Shown: positions 1 to 8,976, numbered from the stretch's first letter. The stretch is 64,000 nucleotides of DNA from Polynucleobacter asymbioticus QLW-P1DMWA-1 (GCF_000016345.1 NC_009379.1:186001-250000); one strand, 5' to 3'. Numbers and translations: made by a program. The notes: generated by a model from the sequence alone, not told the origin.

Positions 1-570
1 TACGATGTTTTTAGTAAAGGCTTGGGAATGGTTGCTGAAGATGGTGGTTAAAAGTTCCCCAACTACACCCGCAACGACATAACAATATTCTTCAAACTCA
101 GTCAGATTTTTAAGTCCAGCCTCATTTTGTTTTCCATGGAAGCGAGACATTCCTTCGGACATGATGGAAACACAGCGACTGACAGCAGCTTGATCGTTGG
201 CGGAGCAGGTATGCAATATCCGTAAAACCGTTGGCGTATTTGCAATCAAATCCAATTCATCAGAATTGCCGTAATGACGCAAGTGAGTAAGGCAAGGTTC
301 AACAAAAGTCTCGACAGGGGATTTTTCTAGAACTGCATCCAGAAATAGTTTAGATAAATCTTGTTTTATTTGGGGGCTTAAGTCGGCTGCATCTTCAATG
401 GTGTCAACAATGCGACATAGCAAATAGGTATTGCCCACCACTATTTCAATATCTGGAGGCAATAGGGGAATGGTAAGCGCGAAGGTACGTGAGACCGAAC
501 CCAAAATGGCTTTTTGGTAGCTTAGATCGCTCTCTGAGCTTCCGATGGAGGTTTTTCTTGGGATCTGCAC
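1..570 (-). CDS. Squalene/phytoene synthase family protein (5' part, cut by the window edge)
   Basis: Reading leftward from a GTG at 570, 190 codons stay open to the window edge. The protein has SVSRTFALTIPLLP near residue 30, then TYLLCRIVDTIED, the first Asp-rich substrate-binding motif of trans-isoprenyl head-to-head synthases, and later EYCYVVAGVVGELLT. Together these point to farnesyl-diphosphate farnesyltransferase (squalene synthase) rather than phytoene synthase. Family members condense two farnesyl diphosphates to squalene, the hopanoid precursor, at the inner membrane face. The C-terminal part, including the second Asp-rich region, is outside the window. GTG is the only plausible start after an in-frame TGA a few codons upstream. 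The gene is divergent from the symporter, with a 107 bp gap. The family is fairly sure; the exact product is inferred. Confidence 0.82.
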   Translation of the reverse strand, partial: MQIPRKTSIGSSESDLSYQKAILGSVSRTFALTIPLLPPDIEIVVGNTYLLCRIVDTIEDAADLSPQIKQDLSKLFLDAVLEKSPVETFVEPCLTHLRHYGNSDELDLIANTPTVLRILHTCSANDQAAVSRCVSIMSEGMSRFHGKQNEAGLKNLTEFEEYCYVVAGVVGELLTTIFSNHSQAFTKNIV

Positions 571-620
571 CCTTGGATTATGTCAGACCAGACCGCTCTA
601 AATTGGCGCTAATTCCCTTA

Positions 621-647
621 TTGCTAAAAGTGACATGGTCATATAAT
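621..647 (+). promoter_or_regulatory. Candidate sigma70 promoter for the sodium:solute symporter
   Basis: A perfect TATAAT lies at 642-647, about 30 bases before the GTG start at 678. A TTGCTA is at 621-626 (15 bp spacer, shorter than ideal), and a TTATTG with an 18 bp spacer is an alternative -35. Only the -10 element is convincing. Confidence 0.4.
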
Positions 648-677
648 TTCAGCAGATTTTCGAGGGAGAAATTAGGC

Positions 678-2093
678 GTGCTTATTTGGTTCGTCATCAT
701 TTACTGGGTGGTATCTGTAGGCATTGGCCTGTGGGCTGCTCTGCGCGTCAAAAACACCGCAGACTTTGCTGCAGCTGGGCATAGCTTACCGATGCCCATT
801 GTGACCGCAACCGTTTTTGCAACTTGGTTTGGTTCTGAGACAGTTCTGGGAATTCCGGCAACCTTCCTGAAGGAGGGCTTAGGTGGTGTTGTTGCTGATC
901 CCTTTGGATCATCACTCTGCTTAATTTTAGTAGGCCTCTTTTTCGCAAGACATCTCTACAACCGACGTATGCTCACGATTGGTGATTTTTTCCGCGAAAA
1001 ATATGGCCGCACCGTGGAGGTTTTAGTAACGCTTTGCATTGTGGTGTCGTACTTGGGTTGGGTGGCTGCCCAAATTAAAGCATTGGGCTTGGTATTTAAT
1101 GTGGTGTCGGAGGGAAGCATTACTCAAACAGGTGGCATGTTGATCGGCGCAGCAAGTGTGCTGATTTATACCTTATTTGGGGGGATGTGGTCGGTAGCGA
1201 TTACCGACTTTATTCAGATGATCATTATTGTGATTGGAATGCTGTATATCGGTAATGAAATGTCAACCCAGACCGGCGGGATTAGTGTCGTTATTGAGCA
1301 TGCAGCGGCGGCAGGGCAATTTAGTAATTTCTGGCCCGATATGAATTTAGCCTCGATCTTAGGTTTTGTGGCAGCCTTATGCACCATGATGCTGGGCTCC
1401 ATTCCCCAACAAGATGTATTCCAGCGCATCACCTCTAGTAAGAACGTCAATATTGCCGTCAATGCAGCCATTCTGGGTGGCGTGCTGTATTTTATTTTTG
1501 CTTTTGTCCCCATGTACTTGGCTTACTCAGCTACCCTCATTAGCCCTGATTTAGTCAAAGAGTATCTGGATACCGATCCACAAATGATTCTGCCAAAGCT
1601 GATTTTGAATCATGCTCCTCTAATTGCTCAGGTCATGTTTTTTGGAGCCCTGCTTTCTGCGATTAAGAGCTGTGCGAGCGCAACATTATTGGCACCTTCG
1701 GTAACATTCGCAGAAAATATTGTTAGGGGCTTTTTCAAACATTTGTCTGATCGTCAATTACTCAAAATTATGCGCATCACGGTCTTATGTTTTGCGATAG
1801 TGGTGACATTTTTTGCGATCAATTCGGAACTCTCTATTTTTAAAATGGTGGAAAGCGCTTACAAGGTGACCTTGGTTGCTGCATTTGTTCCCTTGGCATT
1901 TGGCATTTATTGGTCTAGGGCGAATTCTTTGGGCGGCTTGCTGGCGGTAGTAGGTGGACTCACTATTTGGATTAGCTCAGAAATTTTGGCTCCCAATGCG
2001 ATTGTTCCCCCTCAACTCGCTGGTCTATTAGCCAGTATTGCGGGCATGATTTTGGGCAGCTTAGTGCCAAAAGATCTATTAAAGGCAGTTTAA
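678..2093 (+). CDS. Sodium:solute symporter family transporter
   Basis: This is a polytopic inner membrane protein of about 471 residues, with a run of roughly a dozen hydrophobic segments and the SSS-family N-terminus (a helix, then RVKNTADFAAAGHSLP and ATWFGSETVLGIPATF). Such proteins couple Na+ entry to uptake of an organic solute; the substrate cannot be read from sequence. The start is set at the GTG at 678 because a GAGGGAG Shine-Dalgarno sits 9 bases upstream and the family N-terminus begins there. The frame is open back to 489, but the extra 63 codons overlap the divergent synthase gene and read as non-family sequence. It is followed by a ketopantoate reductase gene 105 bp downstream. 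Confidence 0.88.
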   Translation: MLIWFVIIYWVVSVGIGLWAALRVKNTADFAAAGHSLPMPIVTATVFATWFGSETVLGIPATFLKEGLGGVVADPFGSSLCLILVGLFFARHLYNRRMLTIGDFFREKYGRTVEVLVTLCIVVSYLGWVAAQIKALGLVFNVVSEGSITQTGGMLIGAASVLIYTLFGGMWSVAITDFIQMIIIVIGMLYIGNEMSTQTGGISVVIEHAAAAGQFSNFWPDMNLASILGFVAALCTMMLGSIPQQDVFQRITSSKNVNIAVNAAILGGVLYFIFAFVPMYLAYSATLISPDLVKEYLDTDPQMILPKLILNHAPLIAQVMFFGALLSAIKSCASATLLAPSVTFAENIVRGFFKHLSDRQLLKIMRITVLCFAIVVTFFAINSELSIFKMVESAYKVTLVAAFVPLAFGIYWSRANSLGGLLAVVGGLTIWISSEILAPNAIVPPQLAGLLASIAGMILGSLVPKDLLKAV

Positions 2094-2131
2094 AGCGCTT
2101 CTTGCTTAAAAATTAGGCAGATAATAAATTG

Positions 2132-2160
2132 TTGCACTGCAAAATATTCTCATCTAATAT
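2132..2160 (+). promoter_or_regulatory. Candidate promoter for the ketopantoate reductase gene
   Basis: TTGCAC (2132-2137) and TAATAT (2155-2160) are separated by 17 bp in the intergenic gap, 38 bases before the start codon. Each matches the sigma70 consensus at 4 of 6 positions. Confidence 0.4.
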
Positions 2161-2198
2161 GACAGTAATACGTAATTTTTTGTTCTTATGGAGTTCCT

Positions 2199-3218
2199 AT
2201 GAAAATCTGTGTGATCGGTGGGGGTGGCGCTATTGGCGGCTACTTAGCTGTCATGTTGGCGCGAGCGGGTAATGATGTCACTGTAGTTGCGCGCGGCGCT
2301 ACTTTAGCGGCTATTAAAGAGCGCGGCTTGGCATTGATCATGGATGACCAGCCAGAGCCCTTAGTTGCACAAGTTAAAGCAGTTGAAAAAATTAGAGACG
2401 CAGAAACACCGGATGTGGTGATTTTGGCTGTGAAGGCCCATCAGGTAGAGCCCATCATCAATGACTTAGCAGCCATCATGGGTCCTGACACTATTTTGAT
2501 TCCAATGCAAAACGGAATTCCTTGGTGGTATTTCCAAAAACTGAATGGTGAATACCAGGATCACTCAGTGGAGACTGTCGATGCAGGCGGTCTTGCTAAG
2601 AAGACAATTAATCCAAACAATATTATTGGTTGTGTCGTTTATCCAGCGACCTTCACTCAAGCTCCTGGCGTCATCCGTCACGTGGAAGGCAATCGTTTTC
2701 CATTAGGTGAGTTAGATGGCAAAACCACTGAGCGCATTCAGAAGATTTCTGAAATGATGGGCGCTGCAGGCTTTAAGTCACCGATCTTGGACGATATCCG
2801 TTCTGAAATTTGGCTGAAGCTTTGGGGCAATATGACGTTTAACCCCATTAGCTCATTAACTCATGGAACACTCGAAGGCATCTGTCAGTACCCATTGACC
2901 AAAGAGTTGGCTCGCAACATGATGGCTGAAGCACAGACTATCGCTGAAAAGTTGGGCGTTACCTTCCGTGTTGATATTGAGCGTCGAATTGCTGGTGCTG
3001 AAAAGGTGGGTAAGCACAAGACATCTATGTTGCAAGATTTAGAAGCGGGTCGGAGCTTAGAAATCGATGCCTTATTGGGCTCGGTCATTGAACTCGGTAA
3101 GATTACTCAGACTTCGACACCTTGCTTAAATACGGTATTCGCTCTGACCAAATACTTAGATGAAAATGTGCAGGCTTCCAAAGGAAGTTTGGCTCTGCCA
3201 TCTGTTTCTGGTTACTAA
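2199..3218 (+). CDS. 2-dehydropantoate 2-reductase family protein (ketopantoate reductase)
   Basis: The 339-residue protein opens with a Rossmann dinucleotide-binding motif (VIGGGGAIGGYLAVMLARAG, residues 4-23). It contains VILAVKAHQ and VIPMQNGIPWW-type segments followed by an ApbA/PanE C-terminal helical domain with KLWGNMTFNPISSLT and a K..SMLQDLEAGRSLEID stretch typical of the family. Family enzymes reduce ketopantoate to pantoate with NADPH in coenzyme A synthesis. Many paralogs act on other 2-oxo acids, and no panB or panC is nearby, so panE is not asserted. It seems to be a single-gene unit ending at a strong bidirectional terminator. Confidence 0.85.
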   Translation: MKICVIGGGGAIGGYLAVMLARAGNDVTVVARGATLAAIKERGLALIMDDQPEPLVAQVKAVEKIRDAETPDVVILAVKAHQVEPIINDLAAIMGPDTILIPMQNGIPWWYFQKLNGEYQDHSVETVDAGGLAKKTINPNNIIGCVVYPATFTQAPGVIRHVEGNRFPLGELDGKTTERIQKISEMMGAAGFKSPILDDIRSEIWLKLWGNMTFNPISSLTHGTLEGICQYPLTKELARNMMAEAQTIAEKLGVTFRVDIERRIAGAEKVGKHKTSMLQDLEAGRSLEIDALLGSVIELGKITQTSTPCLNTVFALTKYLDENVQASKGSLALPSVSGY

Positions 3219-3260
3219 GGTAAACCTGTTTCCAGATTCGCGAGACGTTGGATTGGCTGG

Positions 3261-3300
3261 AAAAAAACCCTTGCTACTGCTAGCAAGGGTTTTTTGTTTT
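3261..3300. terminator. Bidirectional rho-independent terminator
   Basis: The stem AACCCTTGCTA / TAGCAAGGGTT has a 4-base loop and is flanked by A-run and T-run on the two sides, so it can end transcription from both the ketopantoate reductase gene (plus) and the FAH hydrolase gene (minus). Confidence 0.85.
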
Positions 3301-3312
3301 TAAGGTGTTTAG

Positions 3313-4080
3313 TTACTCGAATCGATTATCCAGGCGACCAACACCGTCAATGATGATGCTGACATTGCTGCCGGGCTTCATTGAGCCAACGCCCACTGAA
3401 GTACCACAGGCAATAATGTCACCGGCTTCAAGCGGCACATCTTGCGAGATCAGGCTAACGAGTTTGGCGGGTGGAAAAATCATGTCTGCAATCGGATAAT
3501 TTTGACGCTCTTGATCATTCAAAATGGTCTTGATATGTAATGTACTGGGATCCACATCAGTAGTGATGTAAGGACCAAATACGCCAAAAGTATTGAAACT
3601 CTTAGACCGAGTCCATTGAGCATATCCCGGGTCACGATTGAGAATTTCAATTGCAGTGACGTCATTGATGCAGGTATAGCCAAAGATAGCCTTTGCAGCT
3701 TCGGCCTCATCAACTTCATGACAGCGCTTGCCAATGACAATTCCTAGTTCGCCTTCGTAAACCACTTTTCCTGAGTAGGATTTTGGGGTTCGAATAACTT
3801 GGTTTGTGGCTAAGAAAGAATTATTGCCTTTCAAAAAATACAAAGGCTCAGCGGGAACTGCATGTTCTAGCTTAGCAACCAATGCATGAAAGTTATCTAC
3901 AATTGCCACCATTTTTGAGGGGGTACAAGGGATGTCAATTGTGATATCGCTTAATTTGAGGGTTGCGCCTGTGGCTCTAGGTTGATTAAATAAATCGCCC
4001 TCATAAACCACCACCTGATCGCCTTGTAGTTGTCCTAAGCCTCTTTTACCTTGGTGCTGAAATCTAAGCCATTGAGCCAT
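3313..4080 (-). CDS. Fumarylacetoacetate hydrolase (FAH) family protein
   Basis: The 255-residue protein begins MAQWLRFQHQ, preceded by an AGAGGAA ribosome binding site. The frame is open further upstream but that part overlaps ispB in another frame and lacks family sequence. FAH-fold landmarks are visible: DNFHALVAKLEHAVP, YFLKGNNSFLATN, the metal-binding YEGELGIVIGKRCHEVDE, GYTCINDVTAIE and the C-terminal GDIIACGTSVGVGSMKPG. Members hydrolyse or decarboxylate acylpyruvates and related 2-oxo acids, or act as oxaloacetate tautomerase/decarboxylase, using Mg2+. The substrate is not predictable here. It lies 31 bp downstream of ispB on the same strand and may be co-transcribed. Confidence 0.88.
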   Translation of the reverse strand: MAQWLRFQHQGKRGLGQLQGDQVVVYEGDLFNQPRATGATLKLSDITIDIPCTPSKMVAIVDNFHALVAKLEHAVPAEPLYFLKGNNSFLATNQVIRTPKSYSGKVVYEGELGIVIGKRCHEVDEAEAAKAIFGYTCINDVTAIEILNRDPGYAQWTRSKSFNTFGVFGPYITTDVDPSTLHIKTILNDQERQNYPIADMIFPPAKLVSLISQDVPLEAGDIIACGTSVGVGSMKPGSNVSIIIDGVGRLDNRFE

Positions 4081-4111
4081 GATGCATTCCTCTAAAGTTA
4101 AATATGGGGTC

Positions 4112-5116
4112 TCAGGTTTGTCGCGCGAGGGAGTAGGTGCACAAGTCACGCAATGCCGTAGTAGCCTCATTGCTTGGAAATTCACTTATGCAATCTAACG
4201 CTAAATCAGCTTCTCGTTTTGCGACGGCCTGCGTGTAGTCGAGGGCGCCGGAACTTTGTACAGCACCTAAAATTTGAGCGAACACGTCTTCTGGTAAATC
4301 TTGATTTTGTTCAATGGCAGCGCGTACTAAAAGACGCTCTTCATTGCTACCGTTTTCCAATAAATAAATTAACGGAAGCGTTGGCTTACCTTCACGTAGA
4401 TCATCGCCAGCGTTTTTACCCATTTGAGCAGCATTGGCGGTGTAATCCAGCAAATCATCCATGAGCTGAAATGCTGTGCCAATATGACGACCAAATGCAG
4501 CGGCCTGTTCACGTTGGCTATCTGTCGCGCTGGCTAATATCGCGCCAAGCTCAGTAGAGGCCTCAAATAATTTGGCAGTTTTATAGCGAATGACTTGTAG
4601 GTAGCTGGCTTCATCTACTTCTGGGTCATTCATATTCAAGAGCTGCAAGACTTCGCCTTCAGCAATCGTGTTGGTAGCATCCGAAAGAATTTGCATGACT
4701 CTCAGGTCATTTGGAGCAACCATCATCTGGAAGGCTCTGGAGTATAAAAAATCGCCCACTAAAACGCTTGCTGCATTACCGAAGGCGGCATTGGCAGTTT
4801 CTCGACCTCTTCTGAGGGTAGATTCATCAACTACGTCATCGTGCAGAAGGGTGGCGGTATGGATGAACTCGACTACCGCCGCCATCTCTAAAGTGTGTGC
4901 AGATTCTTTGCCATTGGCTAGAGCCTTGGCTACCAGCATGAGGAGGGCCGGCCTAACCCGCTTTCCGCCCGCCTGGATGATATATGTGGAGATTTGGTCA
5001 ATGAGGGCGACTTTTGACGCTAGCCTAAGGCGAATAACCTCATCTAACCCCTTGAATTCTAAGGAAATTGGGGCTAAGATTTGGCTTAGTTCATTGGTTT
5101 TGACAGTGCTCGTCAT
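4112..5116 (-). CDS. ispB: Octaprenyl (polyprenyl) diphosphate synthase
   Basis: The 334-residue trans-prenyltransferase carries GGKRVRPALLML, the first Asp-rich motif LLHDDVVDESTLRRG (near residue 92) and the second, QLMDDLLDY (near 220). It elongates farnesyl diphosphate with isopentenyl diphosphate to make the ubiquinone side chain. Divergent placement opposite rplU-rpmA-obgE is the standard arrangement in beta- and gammaproteobacteria and supports the IspB call. The rplU promoter overlaps its start codon, so the two transcription units probably share control DNA. Confidence 0.95.
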   Translation of the reverse strand: MTSTVKTNELSQILAPISLEFKGLDEVIRLRLASKVALIDQISTYIIQAGGKRVRPALLMLVAKALANGKESAHTLEMAAVVEFIHTATLLHDDVVDESTLRRGRETANAAFGNAASVLVGDFLYSRAFQMMVAPNDLRVMQILSDATNTIAEGEVLQLLNMNDPEVDEASYLQVIRYKTAKLFEASTELGAILASATDSQREQAAAFGRHIGTAFQLMDDLLDYTANAAQMGKNAGDDLREGKPTLPLIYLLENGSNEERLLVRAAIEQNQDLPEDVFAQILGAVQSSGALDYTQAVAKREADLALDCISEFPSNEATTALRDLCTYSLARQT

Positions 5117-5128
5117 GCAAGATATAAT
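5100..5128 (+). promoter_or_regulatory. Consensus sigma70 promoter for rplU-rpmA
   Basis: TTGACA (5100-5105) and TATAAT (5123-5128) are both perfect consensus hexamers with the ideal 17 bp spacer. The promoter straddles the ispB start codon (5114-5116 on the minus strand) and predicts a transcript start near 5135, with a 5' leader of about 57 bases before rplU. Confidence 0.88.
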
Positions 5129-5137
5129 AATGGGCTT

Positions 5138-5160
5138 AGCTTATCCAGGGTGGATTAGCT
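5138..5160 (+). promoter_or_regulatory. Leader hairpin in the rplU 5' UTR
   Basis: AGCTTATCCA and TGGATTAGCT can pair over ten positions with a single T-T mismatch around a GGG triloop. The hairpin begins about 3 bases after the predicted transcript start and ends well before the GAGG ribosome binding site at 5179-5182. It could be an autoregulatory ribosomal-protein leader or a 5' stabiliser; function is inferred. Confidence 0.5.
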
Positions 5161-5191
5161 TAAATGTAGATATTAATTGAGGTTTCAAACC

Positions 5192-5503
5192 ATGTACGCG
5201 GTCATAAAAACCGGTGGCAAACAGTATAAAGTTGCTGCAGGCGAAAAATTGAAAATAGAACAGATACCAGCGGAAATCGGCAGCGAAATCACTCTTGACC
5301 AAGTCCTCGCCGTAGGCGAAGGCGCTTCACTGAAATTAGGTGATCCATTGGTTAATGGTGCAGCTGTGATGGCCACTGTCGTCTCCCAGGGACGTCACGA
5401 TAAAGTGACAATCTTTAAGATGCGCCGTCGCAAGCATTATCAAAAGCACCAAGGCCATCGTCAGAATTTCACTGAAATTTTGATCAACACGATTAAAGCC
5501 TAA
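5192..5503 (+). CDS. rplU: 50S ribosomal protein L21
   Basis: The 103-residue protein starts [14 protein letters not shown] and ends in the basic [23 protein letters not shown] block, matching the usual L21 length and the 23S rRNA-binding tail. The ATG at 5192 is chosen over an in-frame upstream start because it gives the family length and has GAGG about 10 bases upstream. It is the first gene of the rplU-rpmA unit, driven by a consensus promoter. Confidence 0.98.
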   Translation: MYAVIKTGGKQYKVAAGEKLKIEQIPAEIGSEITLDQVLAVGEGASLKLGDPLVNGAAVMATVVSQGRHDKVTIFKMRRRKHYQKHQGHRQNFTEILINTIKA

Positions 5504-5522
5504 TTCACAGCAGGAGAAAGAT

Positions 5523-5783
5523 ATGGCACAGAAAAAAGGCGGCGGTTCAACACGAAATGGCCGCGACTCAGAATCGAAACGCTTAGGCGTTAAGGTATTT
5601 GGCGGCGAGCATATTAATGCTGGCAGCATCATCATTCGTCAACGTGGTACACGTGTTCATCCGGGCGCTAACGTTGGTATTGGTAAGGATCACACTTTGT
5701 TTGCCTTAATTGACGGTCAAGTGGAATTCGGCGTTAAGGGTGCTTTGAAGAAGGCCCAGGTTTCAGTTCTGCCTCGTTCATAA
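5523..5783 (+). CDS. rpmA: 50S ribosomal protein L27
   Basis: The 86-residue protein [16 protein letters not shown]... is L27, whose flexible basic N-terminus reaches the peptidyl transferase centre. The family sequence [24 protein letters not shown] is present in full. There is no N-terminal cleavage extension of the Firmicutes type. It has an AGGAG ribosome binding site and lies 19 bp after rplU. A strong terminator follows about 60 bp downstream. Confidence 0.98.
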   Translation: MAQKKGGGSTRNGRDSESKRLGVKVFGGEHINAGSIIIRQRGTRVHPGANVGIGKDHTLFALIDGQVEFGVKGALKKAQVSVLPRS

Positions 5784-5842
5784 GGCAGCCTGACTGAGAC
5801 ACGTTTGATTCAGATTCATTCCGAATTTAACTCTTAGGAACA

Positions 5843-5867
5843 GGCCTCGCTAAGCGAGGCCTTTTTT
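5843..5867 (+). terminator. Terminator between rpmA and obgE
   Basis: The perfect 8 bp stem GGCCTCGC / GCGAGGCC with a TAA loop is followed by six T. It ends only four bases before the obgE start codon, so it probably separates most rplU-rpmA transcription from obgE while also occupying the obgE ribosome binding region. Confidence 0.88.
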
Positions 5868-5871
5868 ATTC

Positions 5872-6960
5872 ATGAAATTTATAGACGAAGCACGCATTGA
5901 AGTTATAGCCGGCCAGGGTGGCTCCGGGAGCGCATCTATGCGCCGCGAAAAGTTTATTGAATTTGGCGGACCCGATGGTGGTGACGGTGGCAAAGGTGGA
6001 AGTGTTTGGGCTACTGCTGACCGCAATATCAATACTTTAATTGACTATCGTTACGCAAAAACCCATACCGCCAAAAATGGTGAGCCTGGGCGTGGCGCTG
6101 ACTGTTATGGTCGCGCAGGTGATGACATTGAATTACGTATGCCCGTTGGCACGATTATTTCCGATTACGAAACTGGTGAGCCTATTGCCGACTTAACTAC
6201 GCATGGTGAGCGCTTATGTTTGGCGCAAGGCGGAGTAGGCGGTTGGGGAAATATTCACTTTAAGAGCAGTACCAATAGGGCGCCACGTCAGAAGACGAAT
6301 GGCAAAGAAGGTGAACGTCGCAAGCTCAAGCTTGAGTTGAAGGTATTAGCGGACGTTGGTTTATTGGGAATGCCTAATGCGGGTAAATCTACTTTGATTA
6401 CTGCGGTTTCAAATGCGCGTCCAAAAATTGCTGACTATCCCTTTACTACATTGCACCCGAATTTAGGTGTGGTTCGCGTAGGTAATGAGCGTAGTTTTGT
6501 GATTGCGGATATTCCAGGTTTAATTGAAGGTGCAGCTGAAGGTGCGGGCCTAGGACATCGCTTTTTACGCCATTTGCAGCGTACAGGTGTGTTGCTTCAT
6601 TTGGTAGATATCGCCCCATTTGATGAGAATATTGATCCTGTAGCCGATGCTGTTGCTATCGTCAACGAATTGCGCAAATACGATGAAGCACTGGTTGAAA
6701 AGCCACGTTGGTTGGTGCTCAATAAGGTCGACATGATTCCTGAAGAGGATCGCAAGAAGGTGGTTGCGGACTTCATCAAGCGCTTTAAGTGGAAAGGCCC
6801 CGTCTTTGAGATATCTGCATTAACCGGGCTTGGATGCGATAAGCTTTGTTATGCACTACAAGATTATTTAGATTCTGTGCGTCGCGATCGTGATGATGCT
6901 GAGGAGCGCGCTGCAGATCCTCGTTATCAAGATCAGGCGGCTGATAAGTCACCAGATTAA
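5872..6960 (+). CDS. obgE: Obg family GTPase (50S assembly factor)
   Basis: The 362-residue protein has the glycine-rich OBG fold (about residues 1-158; [14 protein letters not shown]) and an Era-type G domain with P-loop GMPNAGKST (166-174), [16 protein letters not shown] switch II and NKVD. The C-terminal tail is short and charged. ObgE binds the large ribosomal subunit late in assembly and links growth to (p)ppGpp. The order rplU-rpmA-obgE-proB is classical. The only purine-rich candidate ribosome binding site, GAGG at 5856-5859, is inside the 3' arm of the preceding terminator hairpin. Confidence 0.97.
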   Translation: MKFIDEARIEVIAGQGGSGSASMRREKFIEFGGPDGGDGGKGGSVWATADRNINTLIDYRYAKTHTAKNGEPGRGADCYGRAGDDIELRMPVGTIISDYETGEPIADLTTHGERLCLAQGGVGGWGNIHFKSSTNRAPRQKTNGKEGERRKLKLELKVLADVGLLGMPNAGKSTLITAVSNARPKIADYPFTTLHPNLGVVRVGNERSFVIADIPGLIEGAAEGAGLGHRFLRHLQRTGVLLHLVDIAPFDENIDPVADAVAIVNELRKYDEALVEKPRWLVLNKVDMIPEEDRKKVVADFIKRFKWKGPVFEISALTGLGCDKLCYALQDYLDSVRRDRDDAEERAADPRYQDQAADKSPD

Positions 6961-6985
6961 AGCGCTGTTTAAAACTGCATTTGTT

Positions 6986-7768
6986 ATGGATCTTAAGCAA
7001 AAAAAACGTATTGTTGTCAAAGTAGGTTCTAGCCTCGTTACTAATAATGGCGAGGGCTTAGATCATGCTGCCATAGCTTTATGGGCCGAGCAAATTGCCA
7101 CGCTTTTGCAAGCTGGCCACGAAGTGTTGATGGTCAGTTCGGGCGCAATTGCTGAGGGCATGCAACGTTTGGGTTGGGCTAAACGTCCCCAAGACATTCA
7201 CCAACTACAAGCTGCCGCAGCTGTTGGTCAGATGGGCTTGGTACAGGTTTATGAAAGCTGTTTTGCTCGCTTTAATTTACGCAGTGCGCAGATATTATTG
7301 ACTAATGCTGACTTGGCTCATCCAGAGCGCAATGCAAATGCAAAAGTAACCTTAGATACCTTGCTCAAGCTTGGTGTGGTCCCCATTATTAATGAGAACG
7401 ACACAGTAGTAACCGATGAAATTAAATTTGGTGATAATGATAGTCTGGCAGCGCTCGTCACAAACTTAGTGCATGCAGATCTATTGGTTATCTTGACGGA
7501 TCAAGGCGGTCTATTTACCGCTGATCCTCGTCAAAACCCAGATGCAACTTTATTGGCTACAGCAACAGCAGGAGATCCTGCTTTAGAGAAGATGGCTGGC
7601 GGTGCTGCTAGTGAATTGAGTAAGGGCGGTATGCTCACCAAAGTATTGGCTGCAAAAATCGCCGTGCAAACAGGAGCATCCACTGTTATTGCCTCTGGAC
7701 ATGAGCCTAAGGTACTCACTCGCTTATTAAATGGCGAGAGTATTGGTACCTTACTTAGTAGCCAATAA
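6986..7768 (+). CDS. proB: Glutamate 5-kinase, short form without PUA domain
   Basis: The amino acid kinase domain is complete: [75 protein letters not shown] and [15 protein letters not shown]. The protein phosphorylates glutamate in the first step of proline synthesis. It ends at about residue 260 ([11 protein letters not shown]), exactly where the kinase domain ends. The C-terminal PUA domain of the E. coli enzyme (about 367 residues) is absent. The start is the ATG at 6986; the frame is open upstream but overlaps the obgE end. Its last 14 bases overlap the convergent CNP1-like gene. The partner gene proA is at 49.2-50.5 kb. Confidence 0.95.
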   Translation: MDLKQKKRIVVKVGSSLVTNNGEGLDHAAIALWAEQIATLLQAGHEVLMVSSGAIAEGMQRLGWAKRPQDIHQLQAAAAVGQMGLVQVYESCFARFNLRSAQILLTNADLAHPERNANAKVTLDTLLKLGVVPIINENDTVVTDEIKFGDNDSLAALVTNLVHADLLVILTDQGGLFTADPRQNPDATLLATATAGDPALEKMAGGAASELSKGGMLTKVLAAKIAVQTGASTVIASGHEPKVLTRLLNGESIGTLLSSQ

Positions 7769-8327
7769 TTACCCCGTTTGAATTGCTGGGCTTTGTACCG
7801 CCAGTAAAAGAATTGGGGTTGAGGGACTTCATCACCGTGTTCATGCTCTGCTCTTGACTATTAAAATTACAGAATGCACCTTGCGCTAACGCTGCTTGGT
7901 AGCGATTTGCCACTTTCATTTTGATATCTCTCCACTCGGCCAATGGATTTTCTTTCCACTGACCATTCTCAAAATTTCCATACAGTTTCCATTGGTATGA
8001 ATCACAACGGATGCCCTCATACTGAGCTTGCTCTTCACCACTAGGGTTGGTGATAACGACGATGTAACGTGTCACACCATCTGCCCCAATCGAGATCGAT
8101 TGCGTATCAACCGAGAATTTGAAGATGGTTGAAGGGGATACGTAAAAGGAAAGTAAGCTAGATTTATTGGGCGGACTCTCAGGCATTTTCGTACTACCTT
8201 CTTTAAACACCATTGGCGCAAATGGATCCATTCCACTTTCCATTGGGTCACCAGCACAGGCAATTAATGTTGCAGCCAATGCCATGCAAGCACTGTAGTT
8301 GCTTAGAGTTCGTAAGAGTCTGCTCAT
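7755..8327 (-). CDS. CNP1-like family putative lipoprotein
   Basis: The 190-residue protein has a signal peptide ending in a lipobox-like LIAC (Cys near 24), so it is likely a lipoprotein. The body carries [53 protein letters not shown] sequence of the CNP1-like family (named after a cryptic neisserial protein), which has no defined role. It follows rppH with a single-base gap and is probably co-transcribed with it. Its 3' end overlaps the convergent proB gene by 14 bases. Confidence 0.75.
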   Translation of the reverse strand: MSRLLRTLSNYSACMALAATLIACAGDPMESGMDPFAPMVFKEGSTKMPESPPNKSSLLSFYVSPSTIFKFSVDTQSISIGADGVTRYIVVITNPSGEEQAQYEGIRCDSYQWKLYGNFENGQWKENPLAEWRDIKMKVANRYQAALAQGAFCNFNSQEQSMNTVMKSLNPNSFTGGTKPSNSNGVIIGY

Positions 8328-8328
8328 A

Positions 8329-8928
8329 TTATTTTGATTTATCCGTTTTGGAAGATTCGGGGGAGCCCTCTTCGCCTTTTGAGTAAAAAGATTGAAGTAA
8401 GTCTAAAGGCGAACCCCAGGCCAATTGGTGCATGCGTACCCCTCTTGAAAGGTAACGCGCTAGTTCTGACAGTGCAAGTTCATAGACTTCGCGCTTAAAG
8501 CCAATAACTGCATCCAATTGAATCCAGAAAGGAACCCAGCGCCAAGCATCAAATTCTGGGTGCTCTGAAGCTCGCAACTGGATGTCACTATCCAGTCCCA
8601 CTAAGCGTAGGAGGAACCAAATTTGTTTTTGACCCCGATAGGCGGCTCGATGAACGCGAGTGGCGTGTTGACGGCGTAAATATTCCTCAGGGACGTCATA
8701 GCGTAACCAGTCCCTGGTTCGTCCAATAATCTGGACATGTTCCGGCAGCAAGCCAACCTCTTCATGCAATTCGCGGTACATCGCCTGTTCAGGGCTCTCG
8801 CCATGCTGAATCCCGCCCTGCGGGAACTGCCACGAATGCTGCCCAACGCGTTTTCCCCAGAAAACCTCGTTGCGGCTGTTAAGGAGGACAATGCCGACAT
8901 TGGGTCTATACCCTTCACGGTCAAGCAT
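8329..8928 (-). CDS. rppH: RNA pyrophosphohydrolase (Nudix)
   Basis: The 199-residue protein begins [39 protein letters not shown] and carries a full Nudix box, [24 protein letters not shown] (GX5EX7REUXEEXGU), plus the RppH-specific [11 protein letters not shown] and [11 protein letters not shown] segments. It removes pyrophosphate from 5' triphosphorylated mRNA and so triggers RNase E-dependent decay. Its divergent position beside proS is common in Burkholderiaceae. Confidence 0.95.
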   Translation of the reverse strand: MLDREGYRPNVGIVLLNSRNEVFWGKRVGQHSWQFPQGGIQHGESPEQAMYRELHEEVGLLPEHVQIIGRTRDWLRYDVPEEYLRRQHATRVHRAAYRGQKQIWFLLRLVGLDSDIQLRASEHPEFDAWRWVPFWIQLDAVIGFKREVYELALSELARYLSRGVRMHQLAWGSPLDLLQSFYSKGEEGSPESSKTDKSK

Positions 8929-8976
8929 GATCGTGCCCCAAATCCTTTAAAATCAATGATTTGATTATATCCATAC

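Noticed and set aside
489..677. In-frame N-terminal extension of the symporter from an ATG at 489
   Set aside because: It overlaps the divergent squalene synthase coding sequence, lacks family sequence, and the GTG at 678 has a good ribosome binding site.
4668..5180. Plus-strand 170-codon frame opposite ispB
   Set aside because: IspB motifs are on the minus strand and the rplU promoter lies inside this frame.
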